From a virus: a DNA stretch of 51,665 nt. The notes under the pieces are model-generated. The model was not told the DNA's origin. It worked only from the letters and a program-made list of their open reading frames with translations, and searched no databases. Where the stretch lies: IMG/VR virus record IMGVR_UViG_3300028610_002655, positions 1-51,665 of that record, one strand, 5' to 3'. Position numbers and translations under genes: made by a program. Positions 1-8,984 of the stretch are shown piece by piece (positions within the stretch are counted from its first letter, which is position 1; each line of letters begins with the position of its first letter).

Positions 1-144
1 AGAATGCACTTGAGAACCAAAATTGTCTTGAAAAGTGTGCCATCATTGTGTGATATTCAATACCTAAACATTCAAGCTCTATTGTTGTACCTTCATCTTT
101 GTCACTTGCAGGTAAAATTTTTTGAATTTCGTAAAATCTTATGT
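1..144. repeat. Terminal direct repeat, left copy
   Basis: These 144 bases are identical to 51522-51665. The hub gene reads through the repeat in one open frame when the ends are joined, which shows the contig is circular or terminally redundant. The length is close to a large assembly k-mer, so it may be an assembly overlap and not a physical terminal repeat. Confidence 0.97.
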
Positions 145-394
145 ACGGATTTCCCTCAAGATCATCTAATGTAATTCCAATCCTATCAAATTCATCAACT
201 GATTTAGGATCTGTAGTTGTTATTCTTCGTCCATAAGGTGCTTTGAGAGTCAATCTTAGACTATTAACTTCACCACTTCCAACATCGGTGAACAATGGTA
301 ATCCAATAACATCTTTTGTGATATTCGTACTTGCGATATAATTTACAGTTGCATCATATAGTATTACTGAAAAATTAGTAAAATTAGAGGGCAT
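1..394 (-). CDS. Tail-tip/baseplate hub protein, N-terminal part (crosses circular junction)
   Basis: From ATG at 394 the frame reads MPSNFTNFSVILYDATVNY and stays open to base 1. It joins without a break to the frame at 51521 leftward, giving one 980-residue protein ending at 48973. The N-terminal 130 residues look like a siphovirus tail hub domain: a beta-rich segment, then FDRIGITLDDLEGNPYIRFYE, then a GIEYHTMMAHF stretch. It overlaps the preceding gene by 11 nt and is the last gene of the tail-tube/tape-measure run, the usual place for a hub. Function is inferred from place and general likeness, not from a search. Confidence 0.8.
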   Translation of the reverse strand, partial: MPSNFTNFSVILYDATVNYIASTNITKDVIGLPLFTDVGSGEVNSLRLTLKAPYGRRITTTDPKSVDEFDRIGITLDDLEGNPYIRFYEIQKILPASDKDEGTTIELECLGIEYHTMMAHFSRQFWFSSAF

Positions 395-902
395 TTTTTA
401 CATCACCGCCTAGTCTTAGAGTAATGGTAAATCCTACAATCTTTTTTTTCTCATATAATATTTCAAGTGTAGGATTTGCAATCTGATATCCAAAAGTTGT
501 AGTTGGTTCTACATTGAAATCAGTTGGAAAATCAAGTTCTAATCCAAACCTGCCAGGTTGAAAACCATCTGCAAATTTTGCTTCTTTCCACCACTTTACA
601 ATTTTAGAAATTCCTGTTTGAACATTTTGAAATTGACCTATAATTTTAATATCAATACCATCAGCTCCCATATCTTCAATGTCATTTTCATCTCCCTCAA
701 GTGCAGTATTTTCAGGAATTGAATTTCTCATTGTAATGTTTGTTGAAAAAAGATCACTACTACTGCCTACATTTGTCAGGTTAAACTTTACAGTGTTTGA
801 ATCTCCGGCTGTTTGCTGGGATCCATCAGCAGCTCCATCTTGTACTTGCCAAATCTGATTAACCAAATCTACTATTTCTCCTGTTTGCAAATTTACTTGC
901 AC
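384..902 (-). CDS. Minor tail protein candidate
   Basis: 172 residues from GTG at 902, overlapping the preceding gene by 44 nt. No signal peptide or membrane segment. It is mostly beta-prone, with an acidic stretch (ENTALEGDENDIEDMGADG, about residues 64-82) and a C-terminal region ending LEILYEKKKIVGFTITLRL that resembles a beta sandwich. It lies between the short tape-measure candidate and the hub, where distal tail or tail-adaptor proteins sit in siphovirus-like genomes. I do not recognise the family, so the role is positional. Confidence 0.6.
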   Translation of the reverse strand: MQVNLQTGEIVDLVNQIWQVQDGAADGSQQTAGDSNTVKFNLTNVGSSSDLFSTNITMRNSIPENTALEGDENDIEDMGADGIDIKIIGQFQNVQTGISKIVKWWKEAKFADGFQPGRFGLELDFPTDFNVEPTTTFGYQIANPTLEILYEKKKIVGFTITLRLGGDVKNAL

Positions 903-1620
903 GACTTGAGCTTTGAGATTCTATTACTGGTGCAATTACACGTCTAGGATCTAGTCTATTCATTGGAATTGCAGTTGGGTTATACAGATTACCTGATATT
1001 TGTCCTCTTAATTCTGAACCTCTTAGAAAGGGAATGGTAGTTATTACAACTGTTCTAAATCCTTGTCTTAATTCTGCTTGTTCTTCTCTACTGTTAAATA
1101 ATAAAATTTCATCTTTTGCAATTCTTTTAAATCGTCTATCAAGTAATCTTCCAGGCTTTAATAATTCTGAGATAATAAATTGTACAGCTGCAAAGATAAC
1201 TGTTGCAAGTGCAACTATACCTGCACCTTTTGCAAATTTTTTAAAAAAAGTGGAAAATAAAAACTTGAATGGATCTTTAGAAAATGTTTGTAAATTAGAA
1301 ACTTGAGTTCTTGTAAGGGATTCCATTGTTCCAAATGGTGATTTTTTTAGATTGTCTAGTGTCTCTGTTAGTTTAGTAACTTTTCTATCAACTTCAGGTG
1401 TTATATTTTTGTCTTTAGATAAAATATCAGATGTTTTTAACTCTGTTTTTTTTAGATCAATCTCTTCGTCTACTATTGTACGTATTTCAGTCTCTAAATC
1501 GGGATTTTCTATTTCAGATATTGCAGTTACAGTATTGGTATGTTCAGGTGAAGCTGAAGAAATTTTAACACTTTTTAATGCTACTTCAATAATACGATTA
1601 ATAGTATCAGATAAAGCCAT
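859..1620 (-). CDS. Tape-measure protein candidate (short, one membrane-like helix)
   Basis: 253 residues from ATG at 1620, next to the tail-tube stop. Residues 1-110 are charged and helix-prone (SEIENPDLETEIRTIVDEE, DRKVTKLTETLDNLKK). A hydrophobic helix follows at about 134-153 (GIVALATVIFAAVQFIISEL), then a basic tail with many Arg. Long helix plus a hydrophobic segment, placed between tail tube and tail tip, is the usual look of a tape-measure protein. It is very short for that role. At the usual 1.5 A per residue it would set a tail of roughly 40 nm. An alternative is a small tail chaperone or membrane-interacting tail protein. Confidence 0.45.
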   Translation of the reverse strand: MALSDTINRIIEVALKSVKISSASPEHTNTVTAISEIENPDLETEIRTIVDEEIDLKKTELKTSDILSKDKNITPEVDRKVTKLTETLDNLKKSPFGTMESLTRTQVSNLQTFSKDPFKFLFSTFFKKFAKGAGIVALATVIFAAVQFIISELLKPGRLLDRRFKRIAKDEILLFNSREEQAELRQGFRTVVITTIPFLRGSELRGQISGNLYNPTAIPMNRLDPRRVIAPVIESQSSSRASKFANRRNSRFG

Positions 1621-2295
1621 TTACGCATCCACGGGGTGTACTGCATCATCTGTAATGATCAAAGTGCCAACAATTTTGATTCTTCCTTCACTACCTTCTA
1701 ATGGCTCAATTGATACATCACTTAATTCTGCATTAAAAGCAAATGCCACCGGACTTGAAACTTCAGTTATACTAACAGTGGGTGTGGTAGAATATCCACT
1801 TCCCTTATCAATTACAATAATCTTGATTACTTTACCCTCAGATACTATACCGACTGCTTTTGCAATAGTATCAGGAGATCCTCCAGTAAAAGTGACAAGT
1901 ACACTTGTATAATTACTTCCTTGATTACTTAATGCAACTCCTGTTACTTCATTATCTGATACTGTTGCAGAAGCTGCTGCATTAGCACCAGTTCCTGAAA
2001 ATGGATTTGATGCCATCTCTAACGTATATGGTAGATTTGTCAAAAATCCATTCTCGTCTCTGGCATTTAGATTTGCCCAGTTTACAGTCTTTGTAATATC
2101 TGCCTCCAGCTCTATAGGAACTGAATGGTCTCCTGCACCAAACGTATTAACTGGTCCTATCTCTATTGCGTCTCTAAATCTAGTTCTAGATATATCAAGT
2201 GTTAATTTATTTTTTAAAATGTATCTATCAGTACCTTGTTTTAGAATCCACTTTGCATTAATTATAATATTTTCAGGATTGCCTTGATTTGTCAT
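1621..2295 (-). CDS. Major tail tube protein with inserted Gly-rich repeat domain
   Basis: 224 residues from ATG at 2295. Residues 1-80 and 180-224 have the alternating beta pattern of tail-tube proteins (KLTLDISRTRFRDAIEIGP; DVSIEPLEGSEGRIKIVGTL). Between them, about residues 105-175, are two copies of a repeat around NQGSNYTSVLVTFTGG and DKGSGYSTTPTVSI. This G-x-Y-T-x-x-P-x-V motif is widespread as add-on domains in phage structural proteins. Position upstream of the tape-measure candidate and downstream of the tail-completion gene supports the call. Confidence 0.6.
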   Translation of the reverse strand: MTNQGNPENIIINAKWILKQGTDRYILKNKLTLDISRTRFRDAIEIGPVNTFGAGDHSVPIELEADITKTVNWANLNARDENGFLTNLPYTLEMASNPFSGTGANAAASATVSDNEVTGVALSNQGSNYTSVLVTFTGGSPDTIAKAVGIVSEGKVIKIIVIDKGSGYSTTPTVSITEVSSPVAFAFNAELSDVSIEPLEGSEGRIKIVGTLIITDDAVHPVDA

Positions 2296-2326
2296 AAATT
2301 TATTTCGTGTTTAAATTTTATTAGAA

Positions 2327-2830
2327 TTATTTTGAGATTATTGTTAAATTTAGAGTGATGGTCCTGCCTTGATCTGGATGTCCTTTTTTGGCAGTAAACA
2401 ACAAAGAATCAACACGTTCTATGAAACTTTTCAGGCATATTGGATCATCAGTAGTATTAGGAGTAAATAGTTGAAAATTATTTTCTATTGCAGTAGATAT
2501 TGCCAATTCTATATCATCTAATTGTTTCTCAGAATTTACTGGTTTATCTTTTGTTTTTGATACAAAATTTATCAAATATCTTACAGTATTCTCAAAATAT
2601 GATTGTTCATTGTTTTGTACTATACCTTTTGGTTTTTTTGTAAGTATTGGATTACCATTAATTACATATGCAAATGGAGCAAAGTCTGAACCACTAGAAA
2701 ATTTTGGTACTCTTTGCCCAACATATATCTCACGAAGTTTACCTACGGTTTTTCCTAAATCAAATACATTAGTATCAGCCTTTAAAATATCTACAATTCT
2801 TTGTTTGTTTTTATTATGATCAGTTGCCAA
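2327..2830 (-). CDS. Tail completion/terminator protein candidate
   Basis: 167 residues from TTG at 2830, directly abutting the stop of the upstream gene. It begins with a helix (NKQRIVDILKADTNVFDLG), followed by a beta/alpha pattern with FAPFAYVING and TVRYLINFVSKTK and a late strand RTITLNLTII. This helix-first, strand-last layout and size fit small tail-completion proteins (lambda gpU/gp17-like fold), which sit just before the tail-tube gene. I see no unambiguous motif. Confidence 0.5.
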   Translation of the reverse strand: MATDHNKNKQRIVDILKADTNVFDLGKTVGKLREIYVGQRVPKFSSGSDFAPFAYVINGNPILTKKPKGIVQNNEQSYFENTVRYLINFVSKTKDKPVNSEKQLDDIELAISTAIENNFQLFTPNTTDDPICLKSFIERVDSLLFTAKKGHPDQGRTITLNLTIISK

Positions 2831-3160
2831 CTATTTCACCCAAAAAACAAATCTTTCGGATGTTTGAAACTCATCATTGTTATTTAGTTTCACTTTTCCT
2901 GCATATTCCCAATTAGCAACCAAATCTAAAATTGATTCTGTTTCAGGATCTGTGTTTGTATATGTGATGAAAAAATTTGCACTGGATGGAGGATTCTCTA
3001 CTAATGTTGCGGTTTTTTCAAATCTTGTTCCATCTGGTTTGTAAAATACAATAAATTGCTCTGCAACATCTACAATATCAAAATCAGTATCAGATATACA
3101 ATCTAAAAGTTTTACTTGAAACTGTGCACCAAAGTGATTTAATGCAAAAGTTGTTGCCAT
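2831..3160 (-). CDS. Small beta-sandwich virion protein (BppU N-domain-like)
   Basis: 109 residues from ATG at 3160. The pattern FIVFYKPDGTRFEKTATL, then an ITYTNTDPE turn, then WEYAGKVKLNNNDEFQTSERFVFWV resembles the small Ig-like N-terminal domain of phage baseplate-attachment (BppU-type) proteins. It lies between fibre genes and the tail-completion gene. It is probably an adaptor that docks a fibre, by resemblance and place only. Confidence 0.45.
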   Translation of the reverse strand: MATTFALNHFGAQFQVKLLDCISDTDFDIVDVAEQFIVFYKPDGTRFEKTATLVENPPSSANFFITYTNTDPETESILDLVANWEYAGKVKLNNNDEFQTSERFVFWVK

Positions 3161-3179
3161 GATATTACATACCCCTCGC

Positions 3180-3293
3180 TTATTTAGTAACTACACATAG
3201 TTCTGCAGCTACTCTCTTTGTTGGAACTTTTTTAACAAACGTTGCTTCTCCTGCAAAGTTTGATCCAAAATTAGTACCAAATCCTCCCATCAT
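3180..3293 (-). CDS. Small Gly-rich protein, 37 aa
   Basis: ATG-ATG at 3293/3290 overlaps the stop of the upstream 709-residue fibre gene, so translation is probably coupled. The product MMGGFGTNFGSNFAGEATF.. ends RVAAELCVVTK. It is glycine-rich at the N terminus with no membrane segment. It is placed among fibre and tail genes with no other gene in this stretch, and a small virion protein is likely. Family unknown. Confidence 0.55.
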   Translation of the reverse strand: MMGGFGTNFGSNFAGEATFVKKVPTKRVAAELCVVTK

Positions 3294-5419
3294 GCACTCG
3301 CCTGTAATCCCAGAGAAGCTAATTGTGCTAAAATAGAATTAATTGCAGTTCTTGCTTCTGCATCTACTGTTGCGCCACCTGCAGGATCTGCAATATGTGC
3401 AGGTTGAACTATAGGTGTTGCATTCCAAAATCCAAGTTTTTGTGTTGTACTAGTTGCAATTTTTGTTCCAGTTGTAGTTCCTATAGATATGTTATTTGCA
3501 TCACCTATTGTGAATAGTACATTACTAAATTCGTATTCTTCTACACCATTAACACCAATTCTAAGAGATTCATTAGTTGGCATATTCATTCTTAATGAAT
3601 TACTATTAGCCCAAATTGCAATGTCACTTGCATCTGGAGTTGAATTTGTACCAGCAAATCTTATCTGATCTAGATTAATTAAATTATTTCCCTTCAAATC
3701 TAATCCGTTTGTGTTGTCAAGTAACATTTCAGAAGCTCCAACAATGAACCATTCATGTGTGTCTCCAGTTTCTGAAACTTTGTATTCAAGTCCTCCAGTA
3801 TTGCCTTCTATTTCTTGAGATTCACTAACCCAGAATATAGATTGATTATTATCCAACTTTATTCCTGCTGCGCTTATCACTAAACCAGAACCACCCAGTA
3901 ACTCCAGATTATTTTGATCTAATCTCATTCGTAGAGTGCCATTCGTATTAACTTCAAAATTATCATTTGCCCCAACATTGATAACAACATTACCGCTTCC
4001 ATCTACACCAAGATAATTTTGGCTTATGGATGGTTCTGTTCCTGTTAGAGTTAGTTGAAATGCATTTACACCAATAAGATTATTTCCATTCATGTTTACA
4101 GGTTTTAGAATGTCAATATCGTCACCATCATTAGCATTAAATGCCATCCATAATTGATCAGTCGCACCTGTTTTTAATAATCTAAATTTAAGACCACCAG
4201 AAGGATTTGCTATACTGTCATCTTCGGTAATTGCATCAATACTTGCAATTGAAAGTTTAGTGCCATTATCATCTTCACTATGAAAATTAATAGAAGCAGA
4301 TATGACATTATTACCTGGATTATTCGTATCATTATATAATTCTAAAATTGGTACCCCTGTTTTTTGCATTGAGATATCCCCAACATTATCTAAATCATTT
4401 CCATTCATGTTTAGAATCTGAGTTTGATCACCTAATCCAGTAATTCCTGTAAATACACCTTGTCTGTTCTTCCACTTAGAACCAGTAGTATCAAATTCTA
4501 ATAGATCATTATCGGCAACTGCAGTAATTACAACATCAGATAAATCATCTAGTACAGTAGTTAATCCTAGAAAATTAGCTTCAGCAAAAGCTTTAGTTAC
4601 AACATCTTGAGCTAAAATTGGGTCTACAACATTACTAATTTTTTTACTATGATTATCTGTAAATGCGTCACTTACAGTAAATTCAACTTGATCATTAATT
4701 AAAAGTTGATGAGTACCACCAATTACTACAAAATATTTCAAGTCTAGTGCAACATGGTCTATTAGTGTAGATACATTATCAAATTGAATATGTCCACCTT
4801 GAAGATGTAAATCATTTCCATGAATTTGTGTTACTCCCTCTTTAACGGTAAATGTTGTTACTGAATTAATCTTATAAAGAAATTGACCGCCAGCAACAAC
4901 ATCAGAAATAAGATTTGCTGCTCCTTGTGATATTGTTGTATTTGCATCATCAAATTGAATTAATCCAGTATTAAGATCTAAAATATTTCCATGTATGTCT
5001 GTTGTAGTTCCTGTAACAGTAAATTTGGGTGATGAATCAATAATGAAAGAAAATTGTCCACCAACAGCAACATCAATTTGAAGACCTAAACCCACCTGAG
5101 ATATTGTTGTATTTGCATCAGCAAATTGAATTAATCCAGTACCACTAACAATTAACTTATTACTATTTGTATCATGGTTAGCACTCCATGTAAGAACTTC
5201 ACCACCATTCACTATTGCACTTTGTGGAATAAAATTAGGAGAATTATCTCCTGAGACATAATCAATTAGTTGATCTACATTATCTATTGTTTCATTAGTA
5301 GTCTTTGTAGTAACTAAAATTGTACCATTTGGAATTGTTATAGGAGAAACTACTGTATCAGTAGCTGGTGGAGTAGGATCTTTTGTGACTCCTTTATTTA
5401 GTCCTGGTAGTGTTGCCAA
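3290..5419 (-). CDS. Tail fibre protein with N-terminal repeats
   Basis: 709 residues from ATG at 5419. After a Pro/Thr-rich start there are three copies of a repeat of about 57 residues, at about 95-265, each opening with LIQF(A/D)DANTTISQ or HIQFDNVSTLIDH and ending ..IHGN.L.L. A DDLSDVVITAVADNDLLEFD segment follows, a motif often seen in phage fibres. The C terminus (DAEARTAINSILAQLASLG) is a short helix typical of trimeric fibre ends. No enzyme motif. Likely a host-binding fibre. Confidence 0.75.
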   Translation of the reverse strand: MATLPGLNKGVTKDPTPPATDTVVSPITIPNGTILVTTKTTNETIDNVDQLIDYVSGDNSPNFIPQSAIVNGGEVLTWSANHDTNSNKLIVSGTGLIQFADANTTISQVGLGLQIDVAVGGQFSFIIDSSPKFTVTGTTTDIHGNILDLNTGLIQFDDANTTISQGAANLISDVVAGGQFLYKINSVTTFTVKEGVTQIHGNDLHLQGGHIQFDNVSTLIDHVALDLKYFVVIGGTHQLLINDQVEFTVSDAFTDNHSKKISNVVDPILAQDVVTKAFAEANFLGLTTVLDDLSDVVITAVADNDLLEFDTTGSKWKNRQGVFTGITGLGDQTQILNMNGNDLDNVGDISMQKTGVPILELYNDTNNPGNNVISASINFHSEDDNGTKLSIASIDAITEDDSIANPSGGLKFRLLKTGATDQLWMAFNANDGDDIDILKPVNMNGNNLIGVNAFQLTLTGTEPSISQNYLGVDGSGNVVINVGANDNFEVNTNGTLRMRLDQNNLELLGGSGLVISAAGIKLDNNQSIFWVSESQEIEGNTGGLEYKVSETGDTHEWFIVGASEMLLDNTNGLDLKGNNLINLDQIRFAGTNSTPDASDIAIWANSNSLRMNMPTNESLRIGVNGVEEYEFSNVLFTIGDANNISIGTTTGTKIATSTTQKLGFWNATPIVQPAHIADPAGGATVDAEARTAINSILAQLASLGLQASA

Positions 5420-5477
5420 TAAAATTAATTTGTTAATATGACTTTTGAGAAGTGTTTGATTTTAATTTAAAAAAAGG

Positions 5478-6080
5478 TTATGGGTTTTGACCCAAATTAT
5501 ATTGAATGTATGCAGTTGCATTTACATTGTTGTGATAGGCGTGGACAATATAGGTTCCATTTGTGAGCCATCTATGATTTGGTTCTATTGAAAGTGAAGA
5601 ATATCTGTTATTTTGTTCAATTAGAAAATCCTCATACTGAACATGTGTACCAGTTGGATTATGGATTTCAAAATCCACCCAATTTTGAACCATCATATTG
5701 GCAGTTCCATAGATTCTAAAGTTTTCACCTTTACTAATTGATGTAGGATATACATTCACAGTAAACGGTAAATCTTGTGCTGGTATTGTACCATCTAAGA
5801 CATCTAGTCTGTATTGTAAATCTGATATTTTAGTTGCTGTATTATTTAGATCAGCTTCTATGTTTGTTGTTATATCAAAGAGAGTAGCAATATTATGCCA
5901 CATCTTGTAAATATCTACAAAACAAGCATATTCTGCATTCTGCCATTTCTCATCGTTGAGTTTGTTTTCACAGGTAATATACCAGTTCTCTTCAGTGGGC
6001 TGCCTTACTGCATACGCATTTGGTATAATGATTGTCAAAATCAGTAAACCAGCCAATGCTATTATTATTTTATTTGTCAT
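5478..6080 (-). CDS. Exported Ig-like protein of host type
   Basis: 200 residues from ATG at 6080 (a TTG three codons upstream is possible). It has a signal peptide: basic start, hydrophobic IIIALAGLLILTIIIP, then NAYA-VRQ. Two Cys follow in the next 40 residues (YITCENKL, EYACFVD), then a helix (ITTNIEADLNNTATKISDLQ), then one beta-sandwich domain with FTVNVYPTSISKGENFRIYG. This layout is common in secreted proteins of ammonia-oxidising archaea. It sits between two fibre genes, which is odd for an exported protein. It could be a tail component with an export signal or a surface protein made late in infection. Confidence 0.7.
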   Translation of the reverse strand: MTNKIIIALAGLLILTIIIPNAYAVRQPTEENWYITCENKLNDEKWQNAEYACFVDIYKMWHNIATLFDITTNIEADLNNTATKISDLQYRLDVLDGTIPAQDLPFTVNVYPTSISKGENFRIYGTANMMVQNWVDFEIHNPTGTHVQYEDFLIEQNNRYSSLSIEPNHRWLTNGTYIVHAYHNNVNATAYIQYNLGQNP

Positions 6081-6093
6081 ATTATTCAAATCA

Positions 6094-7611
6094 TTAATCT
6101 GGTAATAGGATGCTCATATTTGTCTGATAAACATCAATATCTGCTGTACCATTATAATTAATCACTGCAACTTGTATAACATCATCTGTTGTTAGTTCTA
6201 CAATATCTGTTCGGGTAAGTGGAGTGATAGTTGTTGTAAATGCTCTAGGAGGGTTTACACCAACTATTCCACCATTTTTTAATAGTACAATTCCTATATC
6301 TACGCCACCACCACCAGATCTGTTTATTGTTGCACTATACGTTATAGCATAACGTCTTGCAGATAAAACATTTGCAATTAATCTTCCCTGGTTTGGAGTT
6401 ACAGTATCTTCTGTGAATCTTTCTAGATTGTTAGTTACCCATCCAACATCAGATATTACTTCTGGTACATCTTGTGTATTGATTGTTACAGTTATTGGAG
6501 AAGCTAGCTGTAGTGATGCACTACCAGTAGTCATACTATTTTGTTGTCCTGGATTGTCTTTTGCAGTTACTAGAATATCTGTACTAGCCAAGGAGGATTT
6601 ATTCATATTACCAGTATCTGTTGCAACAAATGCAATATCAACATCAAATTCTGTAGCAGAAGCTGGAACACCTAATACAAGTCCTGTTTGGTTGTAACTT
6701 GTTTGAGTAACAAATCCTGATATTACTACAGGTATATGTTCTGATAATCCATGCGGACTTGCAGTAGTAAATCTGCATTTACCAGATCCATTATCTGCAA
6801 CGCTATTAATTGCAATATCTGTTCCAGCTTGGAATAAATCAGTAAAGAATCCTGTAGTTTTTTCTATAACATATGCAGCACCAGCACTAGAATTAGGATC
6901 AAGAAATAGTACAGATGATGCAGTATCATTAACAAAACAATTCGACATGGTAAATGCTGAAGTGCCACTAGATAGAATTGTAATAAAAGTTAGAGCAGGA
7001 GCAGATGGTGACTGGTTAAGATTAAAACCATTAAAAATTCCGTTTATTAGGTTTTTTATTATTAATCCTGAGTTTACTCCCTGTAATGCTGTAAATCGAA
7101 AATCCAAAAATGGAGAAGCTATAGTTCCTGTCTTATCAAAAGAATTGAAAATTACATCTTCCATAATTACAACAAAGGCTGTTGCAATATCAAATATGTC
7201 GTTAGAGTTCTGTCCGTCAATATCGATGTTATGAATATTTAATGTTAGAATGGGATTAGATAAATTTTCATTTTGGAATATTGCCCCTAATCCCTGATAG
7301 GTAATTCTTATCTCAACAGTAGAGCCATAAAGTTCTAGAGAAGAATTATTACCAATCATTATTGGTTTAGTTAATGTAAATGAACCATCAATTACGATAG
7401 TCCAACTCTCACCAGCAGGAATTAATATACCTGTACCAAATTTTGCTTCTAATTGTGTTTGCGATGTTACATTAATTTGGAATGGTGGATTTGGTCTGAC
7501 TCTTCCTCTAAATGTAGTACCATCTTGTGATATTGCAACTTGTGCATCAGGGGTTTGTGTATTAGTTACATCAGATAGATCGGAGATTTTTACTCCAGGT
7601 GGTAAACTCAT
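6094..7611 (-). CDS. Receptor-binding tail protein with beta-helix
   Basis: 505 residues from ATG at 7611, with an ATGA overlap with the upstream stop. Residues 1-35 (ISDLSDVTNTQTPDAQVAIS) are a common fibre N terminus. About residues 60-250 have short strands and Asn/Ser turns (SSLELYGSTVEIRI, LTLNIHNIDIDGQNSN) as in right-handed beta-helix/pectate-lyase-like depolymerase folds. Residues 270-340 contain RFTTASPHGLSEHIPVVISG, a beta domain shared by many phage fibres. The C terminus is a jelly-roll-like domain. No catalytic residues can be assigned. Likely binds or trims surface glycans. Confidence 0.65.
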   Translation of the reverse strand: MSLPPGVKISDLSDVTNTQTPDAQVAISQDGTTFRGRVRPNPPFQINVTSQTQLEAKFGTGILIPAGESWTIVIDGSFTLTKPIMIGNNSSLELYGSTVEIRITYQGLGAIFQNENLSNPILTLNIHNIDIDGQNSNDIFDIATAFVVIMEDVIFNSFDKTGTIASPFLDFRFTALQGVNSGLIIKNLINGIFNGFNLNQSPSAPALTFITILSSGTSAFTMSNCFVNDTASSVLFLDPNSSAGAAYVIEKTTGFFTDLFQAGTDIAINSVADNGSGKCRFTTASPHGLSEHIPVVISGFVTQTSYNQTGLVLGVPASATEFDVDIAFVATDTGNMNKSSLASTDILVTAKDNPGQQNSMTTGSASLQLASPITVTINTQDVPEVISDVGWVTNNLERFTEDTVTPNQGRLIANVLSARRYAITYSATINRSGGGGVDIGIVLLKNGGIVGVNPPRAFTTTITPLTRTDIVELTTDDVIQVAVINYNGTADIDVYQTNMSILLPD

Positions 7612-8615
7612 GCTTCAGTCACCAATGCTATATCATCTTCAGTTGTTATGATGTTTAGTGAATCTTCAGTTAAGAATGCAACACTCTTCCAATAATTCAT
7701 TATTGCATTAGATATTGTAAACAAATTTACTTGTTGGTCAGTATCATAGAATACTAATTCTTGGTATTGATAACTAGCAAAAGGTCCAGATGTTGGACCA
7801 GTAGCACCTACAGATATTTCACTTAAGACAGTTGATGTAGAGCCTTGTGTTCTTTGTGCAATTTGTATGCTATCTTCTAATATTCTTTGATTGTCTGTTC
7901 CAGCAGTTTTACTAAATGCATAAACATGGTGCAATGTATCGTTAAATCCTAGTGGTGATGTTAGTCTATTTGAACCAGAAGGACCTGCATCCCAGATTAT
8001 CATATTTGCGTTACTTATTCGAACAAAAACATGGTTAGGATCATCTGGTGAATTTAGATTGAAAAGGTCTGTATTATTACCTATATCCACTTTATTTCCA
8101 ACAGTAAAAATAAAGAGGTGAGATGCGGGGGTTGGTAATGAAAGTGTTGAAAGTAACACATCATTTGACGCATCAAATTTCATAGCTACGACATTGTTAC
8201 TTTTTTGTAATACTCCTGCAATTATTATTAATGGTAATTTTGTATTATCTGCATTATCATCAAGATCAATTCCGTTACCTGACTGGTCATACCAAATTTT
8301 TACTTGTCCATCTGATGCGCCAACAAAGGATGTTAAAGATACTAAATCAAGATTTCCATCAGCTAAAAATCCAATATCTTGTTCTGTTCCATCTGATGTT
8401 CTTCTTACTCTGATTGCAGGGCCAGTATATGCACTTCTTAATTGTCTTAGAGAATATGCTATTTCAGCACCTGGAAATGAATCTAAAAGAAGATCTAACG
8501 GTGCCAAGTCCATACCTTGAGGTGGTAAAATGAATGTAATAGAAAAACCGCCTTCGATTCTTAGTTGCTCAGAATCATCTCGCGTTTGTGGTGGTTCTGC
8601 AAAAAAACGTGGTAT
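7608..8615 (-). CDS. Tail-associated lectin-like protein (arabinofuranosidase-B catalytic-domain-like)
   Basis: The core begins PGAEIAYSLRQLRSAYTGPA and continues VRRTSDGTEQDIGF and KIWYDQSGNGID. These are hallmarks of the concanavalin-like AbfB catalytic-domain family, widespread in phage structural proteins. The first canonical start is ATG at 8513 (301 aa), but it has no ribosome site. The frame stays open upstream through VIPRFFAEPPQTRDDSEQL, and a clean AGGTGA lies 6 nt before an ATA codon at 8615. That ATA overlaps the upstream stop by one base (TAATA), as TAATG does for other genes here. I give the longer form (335 aa), and the start needs proof. Confidence 0.65.
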   Translation of the reverse strand: MPRFFAEPPQTRDDSEQLRIEGGFSITFILPPQGMDLAPLDLLLDSFPGAEIAYSLRQLRSAYTGPAIRVRRTSDGTEQDIGFLADGNLDLVSLTSFVGASDGQVKIWYDQSGNGIDLDDNADNTKLPLIIIAGVLQKSNNVVAMKFDASNDVLLSTLSLPTPASHLFIFTVGNKVDIGNNTDLFNLNSPDDPNHVFVRISNANMIIWDAGPSGSNRLTSPLGFNDTLHHVYAFSKTAGTDNQRILEDSIQIAQRTQGSTSTVLSEISVGATGPTSGPFASYQYQELVFYDTDQQVNLFTISNAIMNYWKSVAFLTEDSLNIITTEDDIALVTEA

Positions 8616-8953
8616 TACACTTCACCTACTAGAATGCGATTTAGTGTACCAGGTTGTTTAGCTCGGAAATTAACTTCAACCCCTGAAGTTACTCTGATGT
8701 ATCTACTTTGACCACCCATAACATCTTGTTCTTGATTAAATGCTACCCATGTTACTTGACCATCAAGTGAGAATTCTACAACAGAGACCACAGAATATGA
8801 AAAATCAACAACAATTGTAGTTCCTCTATTTGCATTAGATGTTAATACTGTAATGTCTTCTGCAAACCATACCTCATCTGCATTTTTTGAAACAGGAGTA
8901 GTTATCTGATCTCCTATTTTGAAAATATTAGAATCGATTGGAAAATCTACCAT
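8615..8953 (-). CDS. Small virion protein, 112 aa
   Basis: ATG at 8953. The protein is all beta-prone with TTIVVDFSYSVVSVVEFSLDG and WVAFNQEQDVMGGQSRYIRV, a pattern like small decoration or fibre-knob domains. It lies between the head-tail connector and the lectin-like gene, ending in TAA that overlaps the next frame by one base. No family recognised. Confidence 0.6.
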   Translation of the reverse strand: MVDFPIDSNIFKIGDQITTPVSKNADEVWFAEDITVLTSNANRGTTIVVDFSYSVVSVVEFSLDGQVTWVAFNQEQDVMGGQSRYIRVTSGVEVNFRAKQPGTLNRILVGEV

Positions 8954-8984
8954 AAATCATATTATTTCTAATCTTTTAAGAGAA

